From NCBI RefSeq assembly GCF_029889905.1, contig NZ_JARANZ010000005.1, forward strand, positions 62,001 through 126,000: a stretch of 64,000 bases of DNA, given 5' to 3'. How positions within the stretch are numbered: the stretch's first letter is position 1; every line of letters begins with the position of its first letter. This stretch comes from Chromohalobacter sp. 11-W (GTDB taxonomy: Bacteria; Pseudomonadota; Gammaproteobacteria; Pseudomonadales; Halomonadaceae). A program made the translations under genes and the position numbers. Below the pieces are notes generated by a model. It saw only the letters and a program-made list of their open reading frames with translations, searched no databases and was not told the origin of the DNA. Positions 9,664-19,065 of the stretch are shown one piece after another.

Positions 9664-11232
9664 TCAGGTCACGGGGGCGGGGTTGAATAACACTAGGTCG
9701 TTGTAAAGACCTAGTCGATCAGCAGCGACTCGGCGGTGGCCGCTGGCCACGTCGAGGATTAGTTGGAACAGCTCCCAACCCATCTCCTCGATAGAAACCT
9801 CACCGGTTGCGATACGCCCAGCATCGAGATCGATCAGATCGTGCCAGCGTTTCCCTAATGTAGAGTTGGTGGAAACCTTGATCACCGGCGTCATCGGTAG
9901 GTTGTAGGGCGTTCCACGCCCAGTGGTAAAAACCTGCAGGTTCATACCCGCAGCGGCCTGGAGAGTGCCGCAAATGAAGTCACTGGCCGGGGTAGCAGCG
10001 AAGGTCAGGCCACGCTTACGTAGCCGCTCACCGGGGCCAATGACATCGACAATAGGCGAGCTACCGGACTTGATCACTGAGCCCAAGGCCTTCTCGACGA
10101 TATTGGAGAGCCCGCCCTTCTTGTTACCTGGTGAGGTATTGGCGCTGCGATCCGCCTGGCCCTGAGACAAGTAATTGTCGTACCAGGCCATCTGGTCGAT
10201 CAGCGCCTGGCCGACCGACGCATCCACCGCGCGTGGCGTCAGCAGATGAATCGCATCGCGCACCTCGGTCACCTCGGAGAACATCACGCTGCCCCCCGCG
10301 CGTACGATCAAGTCAGTAGCGAAGCCCACGGCCGGATTGGCAGTCAGCCCGGAGAAGGCATCGCTACCGCCACATTGCATGCCCACTACCAATTCGGAAA
10401 CCGGGCAGGTTTCACGCTGGCGCTTGTCGAGACGCTCGAGGTGCCGCTCCGCCATGGCCATGATGCCCTCGACCATATCGGAAAAACTCTCGAAAGACTC
10501 ATCCTGCAGGCTCAGTACGTTGGCCTGGGGGTCAGCGGCCTCGGTGTTTTCGTAGATCCTCACCGGCCGATCATCGACCAGGGTGGACGGCTGTAGTTTC
10601 TCGCAGCCCAACCCGATAACCATCACCTCGTCGCCGAAGTTGGGGTTCTGGGCCAGATTCTTGAGCGTACGAATGGGTATTACCGCGGCCGGCGCATTGA
10701 TTGCCACGCCACAGCCATAGCTATGGTTGAGCCCCACCACATCATCGACATTGGGAAACTTGGGCAACAGCTCATTTTTAATGCGCTGCACCACATGATC
10801 CACGATACCGGCCACGCACTGGACGCTGGTGGTGATACCAAGCACGTTCTTGGTCCCGACACTGCCGTCAGCATTACGAAACCCCTCAAAAGTGTACCCC
10901 TCCAGCGGCTCCGACGTCGGCGCCGGGCGAGTAGCAAGCGGCAGATCTTCCAGTGCCGGCGGAGTAGGCATGTGCAGGTTGGTCTCGTTGACATGACCAC
11001 CACAAGGGATCGCCACGGCGGCCGTTCCTATCACCTCCCCGTAGCGAATCACTGCATCGCCCTCGGTCAGAGACACCAGAGCGACCTTATGCCCTTGAGG
11101 AACATTCACCGTGAGCTCGATCCCGTCGTCGAGACGCTCGCCAGCGACCAGCCCACCCTGAGCGACGGCGACGGCAACATTGTCACTGGGGTGAATGCGA
11201 ATTACCCGAGGAGACTGCTGCACCTGCGTCAT
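9664..11232 (-). CDS. garD: Galactarate dehydratase (altronate dehydratase family)
   Basis: 522 residues of the UxaA/GarD family: an N-terminal SAF-like domain (about residues 8-95) and a large C-terminal dehydratase domain. Family signatures are [52 protein letters not shown] and [23 protein letters not shown] (quoted in parts here). The length and this last segment favour galactarate over altronate dehydratase. It removes water from galactarate to give 5-dehydro-4-deoxyglucarate. It follows tctA with a 34-bp gap. Confidence 0.9.
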   Translation of the reverse strand: MTQVQQSPRVIRIHPSDNVAVAVAQGGLVAGERLDDGIELTVNVPQGHKVALVSLTEGDAVIRYGEVIGTAAVAIPCGGHVNETNLHMPTPPALEDLPLATRPAPTSEPLEGYTFEGFRNADGSVGTKNVLGITTSVQCVAGIVDHVVQRIKNELLPKFPNVDDVVGLNHSYGCGVAINAPAAVIPIRTLKNLAQNPNFGDEVMVIGLGCEKLQPSTLVDDRPVRIYENTEAADPQANVLSLQDESFESFSDMVEGIMAMAERHLERLDKRQRETCPVSELVVGMQCGGSDAFSGLTANPAVGFATDLIVRAGGSVMFSEVTEVRDAIHLLTPRAVDASVGQALIDQMAWYDNYLSQGQADRSANTSPGNKKGGLSNIVEKALGSVIKSGSSPIVDVIGPGERLRKRGLTFAATPASDFICGTLQAAAGMNLQVFTTGRGTPYNLPMTPVIKVSTNSTLGKRWHDLIDLDAGRIATGEVSIEEMGWELFQLILDVASGHRRVAADRLGLYNDLVLFNPAPVT

Positions 11233-11266
11233 AGTGGGGCCTCGTGGTTGTGTAACTTGAAGAAAC

Positions 11267-12778
11267 TCATTGGGTCGTCTCCAGGCGGTTTTTGGCGCGG
11301 CTTTTCAGCCCCATTACCACGGAGAAGGTGACCGAGGCAGCGATCAGCAGCCAGAGCACCACCGCGATGGGACTCTTGGTGAAGAAGATCGAGTAAGTGC
11401 CGAAGGATTCCAGGCTCTTGACGAAGTAGACCTCCGCCTGCCCACCAAGAATGAAGCCGATGATCAACGGCGCCACCTCGAGTCCGACTTTCTGGATCAG
11501 ATAGCCCAGCACGCCAAAGATCAGCAGGGTCCAGACATCGAACATGATGCCGTAATTGATGGCATAGGCGCCGACCACGCACATCATCACGATGATCGGA
11601 TAAAGGATGTACTTGGGTACCAACACCACCTTGGCGATATGCTTGATGGCATAGAACATCAGGAAGAACATTACGATATTGGCAAACACCAAGGCGGTCA
11701 TCATCACGTACCAGGTGTCGGCGTTTTCCGGGATGAACAAAGGCCCGACCTGGATGCCCTGCAGCGTGAAGGCACCGATCAGCACTGCAGTGGTGGAGTC
11801 TCCCGGAATGCCGAGTGACAACAACGGAATCAATGCGCCGCCAGTCAGCGCATTGTTAGCCGACTCGGAGGCAATTAGCCCCTGAGGCGCCCCCTTACCC
11901 ATCTCGCTGGAATCCCGGGATAGATTCTTCTCTTGGGTATAGGCCAGCACTGAAGCGGCACTACCACCGACGCCCGGCAGCATGCCGACGAAGGTGCCGA
12001 TAAAGGAAGAACGCACCAGATTGGTTAGCCGGCCCTTGAACAGGTTGAGGGAGAAACCGCCACCCTTGCCGATTTTGATCTCTGTGCCGGCCAGCCCACT
12101 CTTCACGCCCTTCTCGGCTTCCAGAAGGATGGTCGCGATACCGAAGATACCGATAAGCACCGGCAAGAGGGAGAAACCCTCGAACAAGTAAGGTTCGAGG
12201 AAATCGAACATCAACCGCGTATGGCCATTGCCACCGTCAGAGATACTGTAGGTACCGATCAGGCTCAGCCAGATACCCAGCACGCCGCTGAAAATACCCA
12301 CCAGCATGTTGCGCGACATGGAAGCAATGACGGTAAGCGCCAGCAAGATGATCAGGAACTTCTCCACATAGGAGAACTTGATCGAGAACTCGGCAAGTAA
12401 CGGCGCAAACAAGAAAAGAATGGCGGCACTGATAAGACCACCGACCACGGAGGCCACCACACTGACCCTCAGGGCACGCTCCCCTTCTCCCTTCTGGGCC
12501 ATGGGATAGCCATCGAAGGTGGTGGTAATAGAGGACGGCGTGCCGGGAATATTGAGCAGCACAGCCGGCACCATGCCACCGGAAATCCCCCCGACGTAAA
12601 GGCCCAGTAGCAGCGCCAAACCATGATGAAGCCCGAGGGCATAGGTGAGCGGCAAGCACACCGCCACGGCCATGGTCGCGGTCATCCCTGGGATCGCCCC
12701 GAAGATGATACCGATCAAGGCGCCCATGGCCGCCAGCAGGAAGAAGGTGATATCTAGTAACGACAGGATATCCAACAT
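11267..12778 (-). CDS. tctA: Tripartite tricarboxylate transporter large permease TctA
   Basis: 503 residues with about twelve transmembrane segments. TctA landmarks are [18 protein letters not shown] near residue 27 and [19 protein letters not shown] near residue 75, both conserved PG-containing loops. It is the main membrane subunit of a secondary, binding-protein-dependent transporter. Its place between kdgD and garD/gudD implies uptake of galactarate or glucarate, not citrate. Confidence 0.92.
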   Translation of the reverse strand: MLDILSLLDITFFLLAAMGALIGIIFGAIPGMTATMAVAVCLPLTYALGLHHGLALLLGLYVGGISGGMVPAVLLNIPGTPSSITTTFDGYPMAQKGEGERALRVSVVASVVGGLISAAILFLFAPLLAEFSIKFSYVEKFLIILLALTVIASMSRNMLVGIFSGVLGIWLSLIGTYSISDGGNGHTRLMFDFLEPYLFEGFSLLPVLIGIFGIATILLEAEKGVKSGLAGTEIKIGKGGGFSLNLFKGRLTNLVRSSFIGTFVGMLPGVGGSAASVLAYTQEKNLSRDSSEMGKGAPQGLIASESANNALTGGALIPLLSLGIPGDSTTAVLIGAFTLQGIQVGPLFIPENADTWYVMMTALVFANIVMFFLMFYAIKHIAKVVLVPKYILYPIIVMMCVVGAYAINYGIMFDVWTLLIFGVLGYLIQKVGLEVAPLIIGFILGGQAEVYFVKSLESFGTYSIFFTKSPIAVVLWLLIAASVTFSVVMGLKSRAKNRLETTQ

Positions 12779-12790
12779 GGAAAGACTCCG

Positions 12791-13234
12791 CTACGGCAGG
12801 GTGATCTGGAATAGCTTGGCGAGGATGAACCACGCCAGGCTCGGCGCCACAATGGCATTGATGACAGCCGTAATGACCTTTCGCTTGGTCTTGGTGTGCA
12901 TGTACATCATCGACATCAAGAAAACGAAAGCCATAGAGACGAACAAAAAGCCGTAGCCCGTATAAGGAAAGAGGTTCCCGACCACCGCCATCAGATAGAA
13001 ATAAGCGGCAATTAAGGCAATAGAGCCAAAGAAACGAAACTTATCCATGGATTCACCCAGAATTGGCAACGTTTCTTCTCCTCGCCTTACTGCTGCGAGG
13101 AAAGGCACCACTTTGAACACAAGGATCAGAGCGAAAAGCCCTCCCATCAGCCAGTTTATAATATGAGGAAAAAACAGGTGAGAGGTCTCGAAATCAATCG
13201 AGACACTAAACAAAGATGTCAGACCTGATTCCAT
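12791..13234 (-). CDS. tctB: Tripartite tricarboxylate transporter small permease TctB
   Basis: 147 residues with four hydrophobic helices, the size and topology of TctB. It lies 12 bp upstream of tctA and downstream of tctC. Sequence conservation in TctB is low, so the call rests on topology and position between tctC and tctA. Confidence 0.85.
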   Translation of the reverse strand: MESGLTSLFSVSIDFETSHLFFPHIINWLMGGLFALILVFKVVPFLAAVRRGEETLPILGESMDKFRFFGSIALIAAYFYLMAVVGNLFPYTGYGFLFVSMAFVFLMSMMYMHTKTKRKVITAVINAIVAPSLAWFILAKLFQITLP

Positions 13235-13301
13235 AGCGGCTCCGACAAAGGCTTTCGCTAAGAAAGCTTTTCACAGTGACTGTAAATGATAAACGGAAAG
13301 T

Positions 13302-13330
13302 GCCGCCGGGGAGAAACTCCTACCGGCGGC
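13302..13330 (-). other. Intercistronic stem-loop between tctC and tctB
   Basis: An 8-bp perfect stem (13302-13309 with 13323-13330) lies just after the tctC stop, with no clear U-tract. Its placement mirrors the dctP-dctQ stem-loop and suggests differential expression of the binding protein. Confidence 0.55.
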
Positions 13331-13339
13331 CCGACTCAA

Positions 13340-14392
13340 TCACTTGATATTTTCAATAATGTCTTTATAAGTAGACATCTTTTCCTTCAGGTATTCTTCA
13401 GACTCACCGGAAGGCTTGAAATTGGGAATAAAGAAAGACTTCTTCTGAGCCTTCTGGATATCTCCTTCATCATATATTTCAGTCAATGCTTCATCGATCT
13501 GGTCGACGATGGCCGGGTCCATATCCTTGTTGTAGAGGAAGAAAAACTCTTTATCGAAGGTAAAGTTTTTGTCGTCCCCCATGGTCACGTTAACGTTCGG
13601 CTCAACGTACTTCAGTAGCTCTGCGCGAGACGTTTTACCCAACCCTTCTTCTGGCGCTTGCTTGATCGTATCGTGACGTGCAGTGAGCCATAGAAAACGC
13701 ATCGATTTCTGGTCGTCTTCTGGAAGGCGCGTATACTGCTCGTTGGCTTGAACAGTACCGTTGATCATATCCGCCTGACCATCGAAGAGCTGCTGGTTCT
13801 TATCTGCCTGAGAACCGGTATTGACGGCGACCAGGTTGTCTTCCATACCCGGATGCTCGATGCGGATAGCATTCTTCAAGGCGCTGAAACCAATCTCCGA
13901 AACGCCACCCGGCTGGATGGCCACACGTACTTCTTCACCGTTACCTGCAGCCGCAATCACGTCGTCGAGGGTTTTATAAGGAGAATCCTTAGGCACCAAG
14001 TAGGCATTGCCGGGGTTGATGGCTATAGTCGGTCCGATGGTGTACTTCTCGAAGATATCGTCATATCCCTCGACACCGTAAAGATGACCGAGATAGGACT
14101 GATCATGGAAGATCATCAAGGTATTGCCGCGCGAATCCCGGTCCAGTGCACGAAAAGCAGCACTCGCGCCGACGGCATCCACCTTCATATTAAGATCCAG
14201 ATGATCGGCCAAAGCATCGACGACAATATTGGAGTTCTGGTAGGTATCGCCTCCTGTGGAAGTCGAGCCAATCACCACGCGTACATTGCCACGCAGCGGA
14301 CCGTCAGCAGCCATGGCGGCGGCACTACCGAAGGCCATTCCGGCCATCAGAATGGAGGTTCCGAGTGTTTTGGAAATGCTGGGCATACTCAT
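13340..14392 (-). CDS. tctC: Tripartite tricarboxylate transporter substrate-binding protein TctC
   Basis: 350 residues with a signal peptide (cleavage probably after AAAMA, near residue 29) and a Bug/TctC-type periplasmic binding fold. It is divergent from the second TctC at 38.7 kb and slightly longer. The start ATG follows AGAGGTGAAAC. It is the second gene of the operon, 47 bp after kdgD, and is followed by tctB and tctA. The likely ligand is an aldarate by context. Confidence 0.85.
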   Translation of the reverse strand: MSMPSISKTLGTSILMAGMAFGSAAAMAADGPLRGNVRVVIGSTSTGGDTYQNSNIVVDALADHLDLNMKVDAVGASAAFRALDRDSRGNTLMIFHDQSYLGHLYGVEGYDDIFEKYTIGPTIAINPGNAYLVPKDSPYKTLDDVIAAAGNGEEVRVAIQPGGVSEIGFSALKNAIRIEHPGMEDNLVAVNTGSQADKNQQLFDGQADMINGTVQANEQYTRLPEDDQKSMRFLWLTARHDTIKQAPEEGLGKTSRAELLKYVEPNVNVTMGDDKNFTFDKEFFFLYNKDMDPAIVDQIDEALTEIYDEGDIQKAQKKSFFIPNFKPSGESEEYLKEKMSTYKDIIENIK

Positions 14393-14439
14393 GTTTCACC
14401 TCTTGCTGTCATTATTGAGAGTGGGTGAATGTCAGGCCC

Positions 14440-15363
14440 TTAGAGGCCCTTGGCAGTCTCAATCAGGTTTTCTAATTGCTTTTGTTCATCTGGCGTAGGC
14501 ATCGTCAGCGGTTTACGTACATCCCCCGCCGGCATCCCAATGATGTCGGCCCCTGCCTTCACAAGGCTGACTGCGTAACCTTTCTTGCGATCACGCAGAT
14601 CGACGAAAGGAATAAAAAACTCTTGAGTAATCTTTTTCACCGTGGCGCTATCGCCTGCACGCAGGGCGCGGTAGAACTTCAACGCCAACTCCGGCACGAA
14701 GTTAAATACAGCGGAGGAGTAGGTGTTGACGCCGATGGATAGATACGCCTCGGCGAAGATTTCAGCCGTCGGCACGCCGCCGACATAGATCAGGCGGTCG
14801 CCTACCGTCTTGACGATTTTGTTGAGAAGCTGCATATCGCCCTTGCCGTCCTTCAACCCGATCAAGTTAGGGCACTTATCGGCAAGCTGTTGGACCGCCG
14901 GCGCTTCGAGGACACCATTGCCACGGTTATAGTAAATGACATTGATCGACGTGCTATCGCAGATCTGGCGGGCATACTCGACCAACCCGTCTTGTGGACA
15001 TTCGGTCAGATAAGGCGGCATCAGCAAGATACCGTCAGCACCGGCCTCTTCAGCGGCGTTGGCAAAGGCTTTACCGCTTTCCACACTCAACCCTGCACTC
15101 GCGATGACCGGCACCTTGCCGCCGACTTCATCGACCGCGACACGCACGATGTGACGAAATTCGTCCAAAGAGAGATTGAAGAATTCACCAGTCCCTCCTG
15201 CCACAAAGATGGCGGAGATGTCATGGCTTACGAACCATTCAAGCCGTTTACGATAGCTATTTTCATCGAAGCGACCTGCTGCATCGAAATCCGTGACTGG
15301 GAAAGAAAGCAGGCCATCACCCACTGCTTCTACCGTTTTTTCTTTGGAAAAATGCACCGTCAT
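14440..15363 (-). CDS. kdgD: 5-dehydro-4-deoxyglucarate dehydratase
   Basis: 307 residues of the DHDPS/NAL (class I aldolase) superfamily. Family features are GLLSFPVTDFDAAG at the N-terminus, FVAGGTGEFFNL, the Tyr in VIYYNRGNG and the Schiff-base Lys in NLIGLKDGKGDM. It decarboxylates and dehydrates 5-dehydro-4-deoxyglucarate to 2,5-dioxopentanoate. The reading frame extends to 15429, but that start would put the operator motif inside the gene. ATG 15363 is directly preceded by GAGGGG. GTG 15357 would have better spacing to the same site. It is the first gene of the operon. Confidence 0.92.
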   Translation of the reverse strand: MTVHFSKEKTVEAVGDGLLSFPVTDFDAAGRFDENSYRKRLEWFVSHDISAIFVAGGTGEFFNLSLDEFRHIVRVAVDEVGGKVPVIASAGLSVESGKAFANAAEEAGADGILLMPPYLTECPQDGLVEYARQICDSTSINVIYYNRGNGVLEAPAVQQLADKCPNLIGLKDGKGDMQLLNKIVKTVGDRLIYVGGVPTAEIFAEAYLSIGVNTYSSAVFNFVPELALKFYRALRAGDSATVKKITQEFFIPFVDLRDRKKGYAVSLVKAGADIIGMPAGDVRKPLTMPTPDEQKQLENLIETAKGL

Positions 15364-15390
15364 CCCCTCGCATCTGTCTTGTTGAGCGTG

Positions 15391-15413
15391 ATGACATAAA
15401 GTCTTTATGTCAT
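15391..15413. promoter_or_regulatory. Perfect 23-bp palindrome in the kdgD promoter region
   Basis: ATGACATAAAG (15391-15401), a central T, and CTTTATGTCAT (15403-15413) form a perfect 11-bp inverted repeat. It overlaps the predicted -10 and the shared motif. It is AT-rich with no T-run, so an operator is more likely than a terminator. Confidence 0.6.
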
Positions 15414-15429
15414 ACATCATACAAGTCAA
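15402..15429 (-). promoter_or_regulatory. Predicted promoter of the kdgD-tctCBA-garD-gudD operon
   Basis: On the minus strand TTGACT (15424-15429), a 16-bp spacer and TAAAGA (15402-15407). The spacer is almost exactly the 15-bp shared motif. The -10 is a weak match. Confidence 0.4.
15409..15423. promoter_or_regulatory. Shared operator-like motif, copy 2 (kdgD operon)
   Basis: TGTCATACATCATAC, identical to the dctP-operon copy at 4672-4686. It lies about 45 bp upstream of kdgD. The only other partial copy noticed is an 11-bp match upstream of pntA. Confidence 0.62.
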
Positions 15430-15533
15430 AAGATAGATGCATGCTTACTGTCACACAACATCGACAATGGTCGATAACACCAAGGTATAAAGAATGAGCG
15501 ATGAGAAGGAAGAACAAGGCTCGGCGCAGGGGC

Positions 15534-15560
15534 GCCGCTACCGGGTACGGAGGTAGCGGC
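15534..15560 (-). terminator. Hairpin downstream of the monooxygenase gene
   Basis: The 9-bp perfect arms GCCGCTACC (15534-15542) and GGTAGCGGC (15552-15560) lie 15 bp past the stop. No T-run follows, so it is a weak intrinsic terminator or a 3' protective hairpin. Confidence 0.45.
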
Positions 15561-15574
15561 CAACCATCGCGAGA

Positions 15575-15883
15575 CTAGGCCTGGGTGCCCTCGACAACCT
15601 CGAATTGCTCGAGACCACCGCCTTCGGAAAAAGCCTCGGCGGGCATGGGATTGGCGTGGGCTTGCTTGAAGTCATCACTGCCTACCCAGACGCGGAAGGC
15701 CTCCTGGTCTTCCCATTCCGTCTCGACGAGATAGGGAGCCTGGTTGCCCTGAGGCCGTAATACCCGCATGGCTTTGAAACCAGGCTGTTTGTCGACCTCG
15801 CTGGCACGTTGTTGAAACCGACGCTCGAACTCGGCTTCATACCCTGAATTAACGAAAACGCGGTTGATGACGATAAAACTCAT
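15575..15883 (-). CDS. Antibiotic biosynthesis monooxygenase (ABM) domain protein, HmoA/IsdG-like
   Basis: 102 residues forming one ABM ferredoxin-like fold, with the typical MSFIVINRVFVNSGYEAEFE start and W/F-rich middle (ETEWEDQEAFRVWVGSDDFK). Small dimeric ABM proteins include heme-degrading monooxygenases and quinol monooxygenases. The N-terminal pattern NRVFV and the SDDFKQAH segment resemble HmoA/IsdG-like heme-handling members, but the substrate cannot be settled from sequence. It lies 12 bp downstream of sixA and may share its transcript. Confidence 0.75.
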   Translation of the reverse strand: MSFIVINRVFVNSGYEAEFERRFQQRASEVDKQPGFKAMRVLRPQGNQAPYLVETEWEDQEAFRVWVGSDDFKQAHANPMPAEAFSEGGGLEQFEVVEGTQA

Positions 15884-15895
15884 CCGTTCTTCTCC

Positions 15896-16387
15896 TTAGC
15901 CAAGCAGTTCACGAGGCGACTGCCAGTGTTTGAGCGTCGCGCACCCCGCTGCCCAGATGTCGGCTTCCAGCGTGGCGATGGTGGCCGGCGGCATGGGCTG
16001 AGACGCACGCACATCGCCCTCGACCAGGCGCCCGACCAGTGCGCCGACCAACGGCATGTGGCTGACCAGCAGGCACGGCGTATGCGCGACCTCGTGCTGC
16101 AACCAGTCGATGAGCGGCTCCAACGGATCATCCGGGGTGATGATCGGCAGCGTTTCGACGGGGCATTCCAAGGGCGTCGCCATCCACTGCGCGGTCTGCT
16201 GAGCACGTCGGTAGGGGCTGGCGACGATACGCAGTGTCGTGCGTACGTCATTGGCAAGCATGTTGTCCAGCCATGTCCCCATGGCACGCGCTTCCGCCTC
16301 ACCCTTCTTAGTGAGTGATCGCTCACTATCCGGCATACCTGGCACGGCTTCGCCATGACGCATGATATAAAGGTTCGACACGATCAC
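15896..16387 (-). CDS. sixA: Phosphohistidine phosphatase SixA
   Basis: 163 residues of the small histidine phosphatase branch. The catalytic RHG motif is YIMRHGEA (about residue 10), with [10 protein letters not shown] (second Arg) and LLVSHMPLV (second His) further on. SixA removes phosphate from phosphohistidine domains such as those of the nitrogen-PTS or ArcB. A GTG at 16387 overlaps the gpsA TGA (GTGA). A second in-frame GTG at 16381 has better spacing to the upstream GAGGAG. Either start implies coupling to gpsA. Confidence 0.9.
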   Translation of the reverse strand: MIVSNLYIMRHGEAVPGMPDSERSLTKKGEAEARAMGTWLDNMLANDVRTTLRIVASPYRRAQQTAQWMATPLECPVETLPIITPDDPLEPLIDWLQHEVAHTPCLLVSHMPLVGALVGRLVEGDVRASQPMPPATIATLEADIWAAGCATLKHWQSPRELLG

Positions 16388-17454
16388 GTCTCCTCAGCGC
16401 CAGGTTCCATCCGACGTGCCTCGAATACATCCTGTCGCGGCAGGACGAATTCAACGTCGCTGCTCTGCTCTTGCTGCATGAGCATTTGTGCCATCTGCCG
16501 CGCCGGCACGCCATTGAACAGCACTTGATAAAGCCCTTCGGCCAGGGGCATGTAAATGTCTTCACGGCGCGCTTTCTCGCGTACCAAGCTGACCGTATTG
16601 ACGCCTTCCGCGACCTGCCCCAGCGACTCTATGGCTTCCTCGAGCGTCTTGTTTTCACCCAAGGCGAACCCGACGCGGTAATTGCGCGAGAGCTTCGACG
16701 AGCAGGTCACGATAAGATCCCCCACGCCCGCCAACCCAATGAAGGTCAGCGGATTGGCGCCCAGCGCCACCGCGAAACGGCTCATTTCCGCCAGCGCCCG
16801 CGTCATCAGCATGCTGCGCGTGTTTTCCCCCATGCCCAGCGCCGCCGCCATTCCCGCGGCGATGGCATAGATGTTTTTCAGCGCACCGCCCAATTCGACG
16901 CCATAGCGGTCGTTGCTGGCATAGACACGGAAATAATCGCAGCCGAGCGCCGATTGTACCCGTGCCCGGGTATAGGGATCGTCGCTGGCGATGACCGTCG
17001 CCGTGAGGTGCTTGTCGGCAATTTCAGAGGCGAGATTGGGCCCCGAAAGCACACCGATATGGGGGAAGCCGGTCTCTTCCTCGAGGATCTGGCTCATCAA
17101 TTTGAAGCCCTCCTCACGGATTCCCTTGGTGGTGCTGACCAGAATTTGCGAAGGCTCGAGCCACGTCCGAGCCTGACGGACGACGGCGGAAAAGGCGCTC
17201 GAGGGAATGGCGATGAAGACCACCTCGGCATCCTGTAGCACCGCACGCATATCATCGGAAGCGACCACCGAAGGATTGATGGCGTAATTCGGCAAGTAGC
17301 GTGGATTGCGATGCTCACGGTTGATCTGCTCGATCAAAGCCGGATCGCGCAACCACTGGCGCACACGGGCTCCATTGTCGGCGGCAATACTGGCAATGGC
17401 GGTGCCAAAGCTGCCGCCGCCCAGCACGGCGACTTGAAGATGTTCGTCGGTCAT
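16384..17454 (-). CDS. gpsA: Glycerol-3-phosphate dehydrogenase [NAD(P)+]
   Basis: 356 residues: an N-terminal Rossmann domain ([14 protein letters not shown], residues 8-21) and a C-terminal catalytic domain with [17 protein letters not shown] containing the catalytic Lys. It reduces dihydroxyacetone phosphate to sn-glycerol-3-phosphate for phospholipid synthesis. ATG 17454 is preferred because AGGAAA lies upstream and [14 protein letters not shown] aligns with the family start. A further 20 codons upstream look untranslated. It has a C-terminal tail rich in Gln/Glu of about 25 residues. Confidence 0.95.
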   Translation of the reverse strand: MTDEHLQVAVLGGGSFGTAIASIAADNGARVRQWLRDPALIEQINREHRNPRYLPNYAINPSVVASDDMRAVLQDAEVVFIAIPSSAFSAVVRQARTWLEPSQILVSTTKGIREEGFKLMSQILEEETGFPHIGVLSGPNLASEIADKHLTATVIASDDPYTRARVQSALGCDYFRVYASNDRYGVELGGALKNIYAIAAGMAAALGMGENTRSMLMTRALAEMSRFAVALGANPLTFIGLAGVGDLIVTCSSKLSRNYRVGFALGENKTLEEAIESLGQVAEGVNTVSLVREKARREDIYMPLAEGLYQVLFNGVPARQMAQMLMQQEQSSDVEFVLPRQDVFEARRMEPGAEET

Positions 17455-17538
17455 GGACGTTTCCTGGTGGCCTGCGAAATGACGCCATTGTAGCGGACCT
17501 GACGTGTCACGCACGCCCGATCATCGTCTGCCTGCAAA

Positions 17539-17568
17539 CGACGACACCGCCCGTGGGCGGTGTCGTCG
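17539..17568 (-). terminator. pntB terminator
   Basis: A perfect 13-bp stem (17539-17551 with 17556-17568) and CGTG loop lie about 35 bp after the pntB stop. On the minus strand it is followed by TTTG. Confidence 0.75.
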
Positions 17569-17604
17569 TACTACTTACTTTGCTCCTGCCAAGCAACAGG
17601 CCGA

Positions 17605-19047
17605 TTAGTCGATCATCGGCAACAAGGCATCGATGCTCGATTTGGCGTCACCATACAGCATGCGCGTGTTTTCCTTGAAGAACAGCGGGTTCTCGATACC
17701 CGAGTAGCCCGTACCCTGACCACGCTTGCAGACGAAGACTTGCTTGGCGTCCCACACCTTGAGCACCGGCATACCGGCGATGGGGCTGTTGGGGTCTTCC
17801 TCGGCGGCAGGGTTGACGATGTCATTGGAGCCGATGACGATCACCGCGTCGGTTTCGGCGAAATCGTCGTTGATCTCGTCCATCTCCAGCACGATGTCGT
17901 ACGGCACCTTGGCCTCGGCCAGCAGCACGTTCATGTGGCCTGGCAAACGCCCGGCAACCGGATGAATACCGAAGCGCACGGTCTTGCCGGCGGCGCGCAA
18001 CTTGCGAGTCAGCTCGCTGACTGCGTTCTGCGCCTGCGCCACCGCCATGCCATAGCCAGGCACGATGATCACACTATCAGCATCGTTGAGCGCACTCGCC
18101 ACGCCACCGGTATCGATGGCAACCTGCTCGCCCTCGATCTCCGCAGCCGGCCCTTTGCTGCCACCGAAGCCACCCAGTATCACGTTGACGAAGTTGCGAT
18201 TCATCGCCTTGCACATGATGTAGGAAAGAATGGCACCCGAGGAGCCCACCAGCGCCCCGGTCACGATCAGCAGATCGTTGGAGAGCGTAAAGCCGATGGC
18301 CGCCGCTGCCCAACCGGAGTAGCTGTTGAGCATCGACACCACCACTGGCATGTCGGCACCGCCGATGCCCATGATCAAGTGATAGCCGATAAAGAACGCC
18401 AGCAGCGCCAACAACAGCAGCGTCCAGAAGCCGGCACCGTTAAGATAGGCGATCGCCAGCAGCAGCGAGACGATCGCCGCCCCAGCATTGAGCAGATGGC
18501 CGCCCGGCAGTTGGCGTGGCTTGCCGTCCACCTTGCCTGCAAGCTTGCCGAAAGCGACCACCGAACCGGTAAACGTCACCGCGCCGATGAATACGCCCAG
18601 CACCACCTCGACCTGCAGGAAGGTCAGCTCTGCCGGCGTCTTCTCAGCCACCAGCGCCGCGAAGGCCGAAAACCGCTCGCTGGCGTCCCCGGCGAATTGC
18701 GCGGCCATGACACGCCGACGCTCCAGGTCGGCATTGAAGCCGATGAACACCGCCGCCAAGCCGACGAAGCTATGCAGCGCCGCGACCAGTTGGGGCATCT
18801 CGGTCATATCGACCTTCTTGGCCAGATAGACACCAATGCCGGCGCCGATCACCATCATCGGAATCATCCACCAATAACCGCCCACATTGGGGCCGAACAT
18901 GGTGAAGACCACCGCCAGGCCCATCCCGACAATGCCATACCAGACGGCACGCTTGGCCTTTTCCTGATTACTCAATCCCCCCAGCGAGAGGATGAACAAC
19001 ACACTTGCCGCCACCGCTGCGGCGGACACCAATCCTTGACTCAACAT
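17605..19047 (-). CDS. pntB: NAD(P) transhydrogenase subunit beta
   Basis: 480 residues: an N-terminal membrane domain with about nine helices and a C-terminal NADP(H)-binding domain III starting near residue 300 ([18 protein letters not shown], then [10 protein letters not shown] and [14 protein letters not shown]). With PntA it forms the proton-pumping transhydrogenase in the inner membrane, which makes NADPH from NADH using the proton gradient. It starts 18 bp after pntA. Confidence 0.96.
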   Translation of the reverse strand: MLSQGLVSAAAVAASVLFILSLGGLSNQEKAKRAVWYGIVGMGLAVVFTMFGPNVGGYWWMIPMMVIGAGIGVYLAKKVDMTEMPQLVAALHSFVGLAAVFIGFNADLERRRVMAAQFAGDASERFSAFAALVAEKTPAELTFLQVEVVLGVFIGAVTFTGSVVAFGKLAGKVDGKPRQLPGGHLLNAGAAIVSLLLAIAYLNGAGFWTLLLLALLAFFIGYHLIMGIGGADMPVVVSMLNSYSGWAAAAIGFTLSNDLLIVTGALVGSSGAILSYIMCKAMNRNFVNVILGGFGGSKGPAAEIEGEQVAIDTGGVASALNDADSVIIVPGYGMAVAQAQNAVSELTRKLRAAGKTVRFGIHPVAGRLPGHMNVLLAEAKVPYDIVLEMDEINDDFAETDAVIVIGSNDIVNPAAEEDPNSPIAGMPVLKVWDAKQVFVCKRGQGTGYSGIENPLFFKENTRMLYGDAKSSIDALLPMID

Positions 19048-19065
19048 CGTCTTTTCTCCGCCGCG

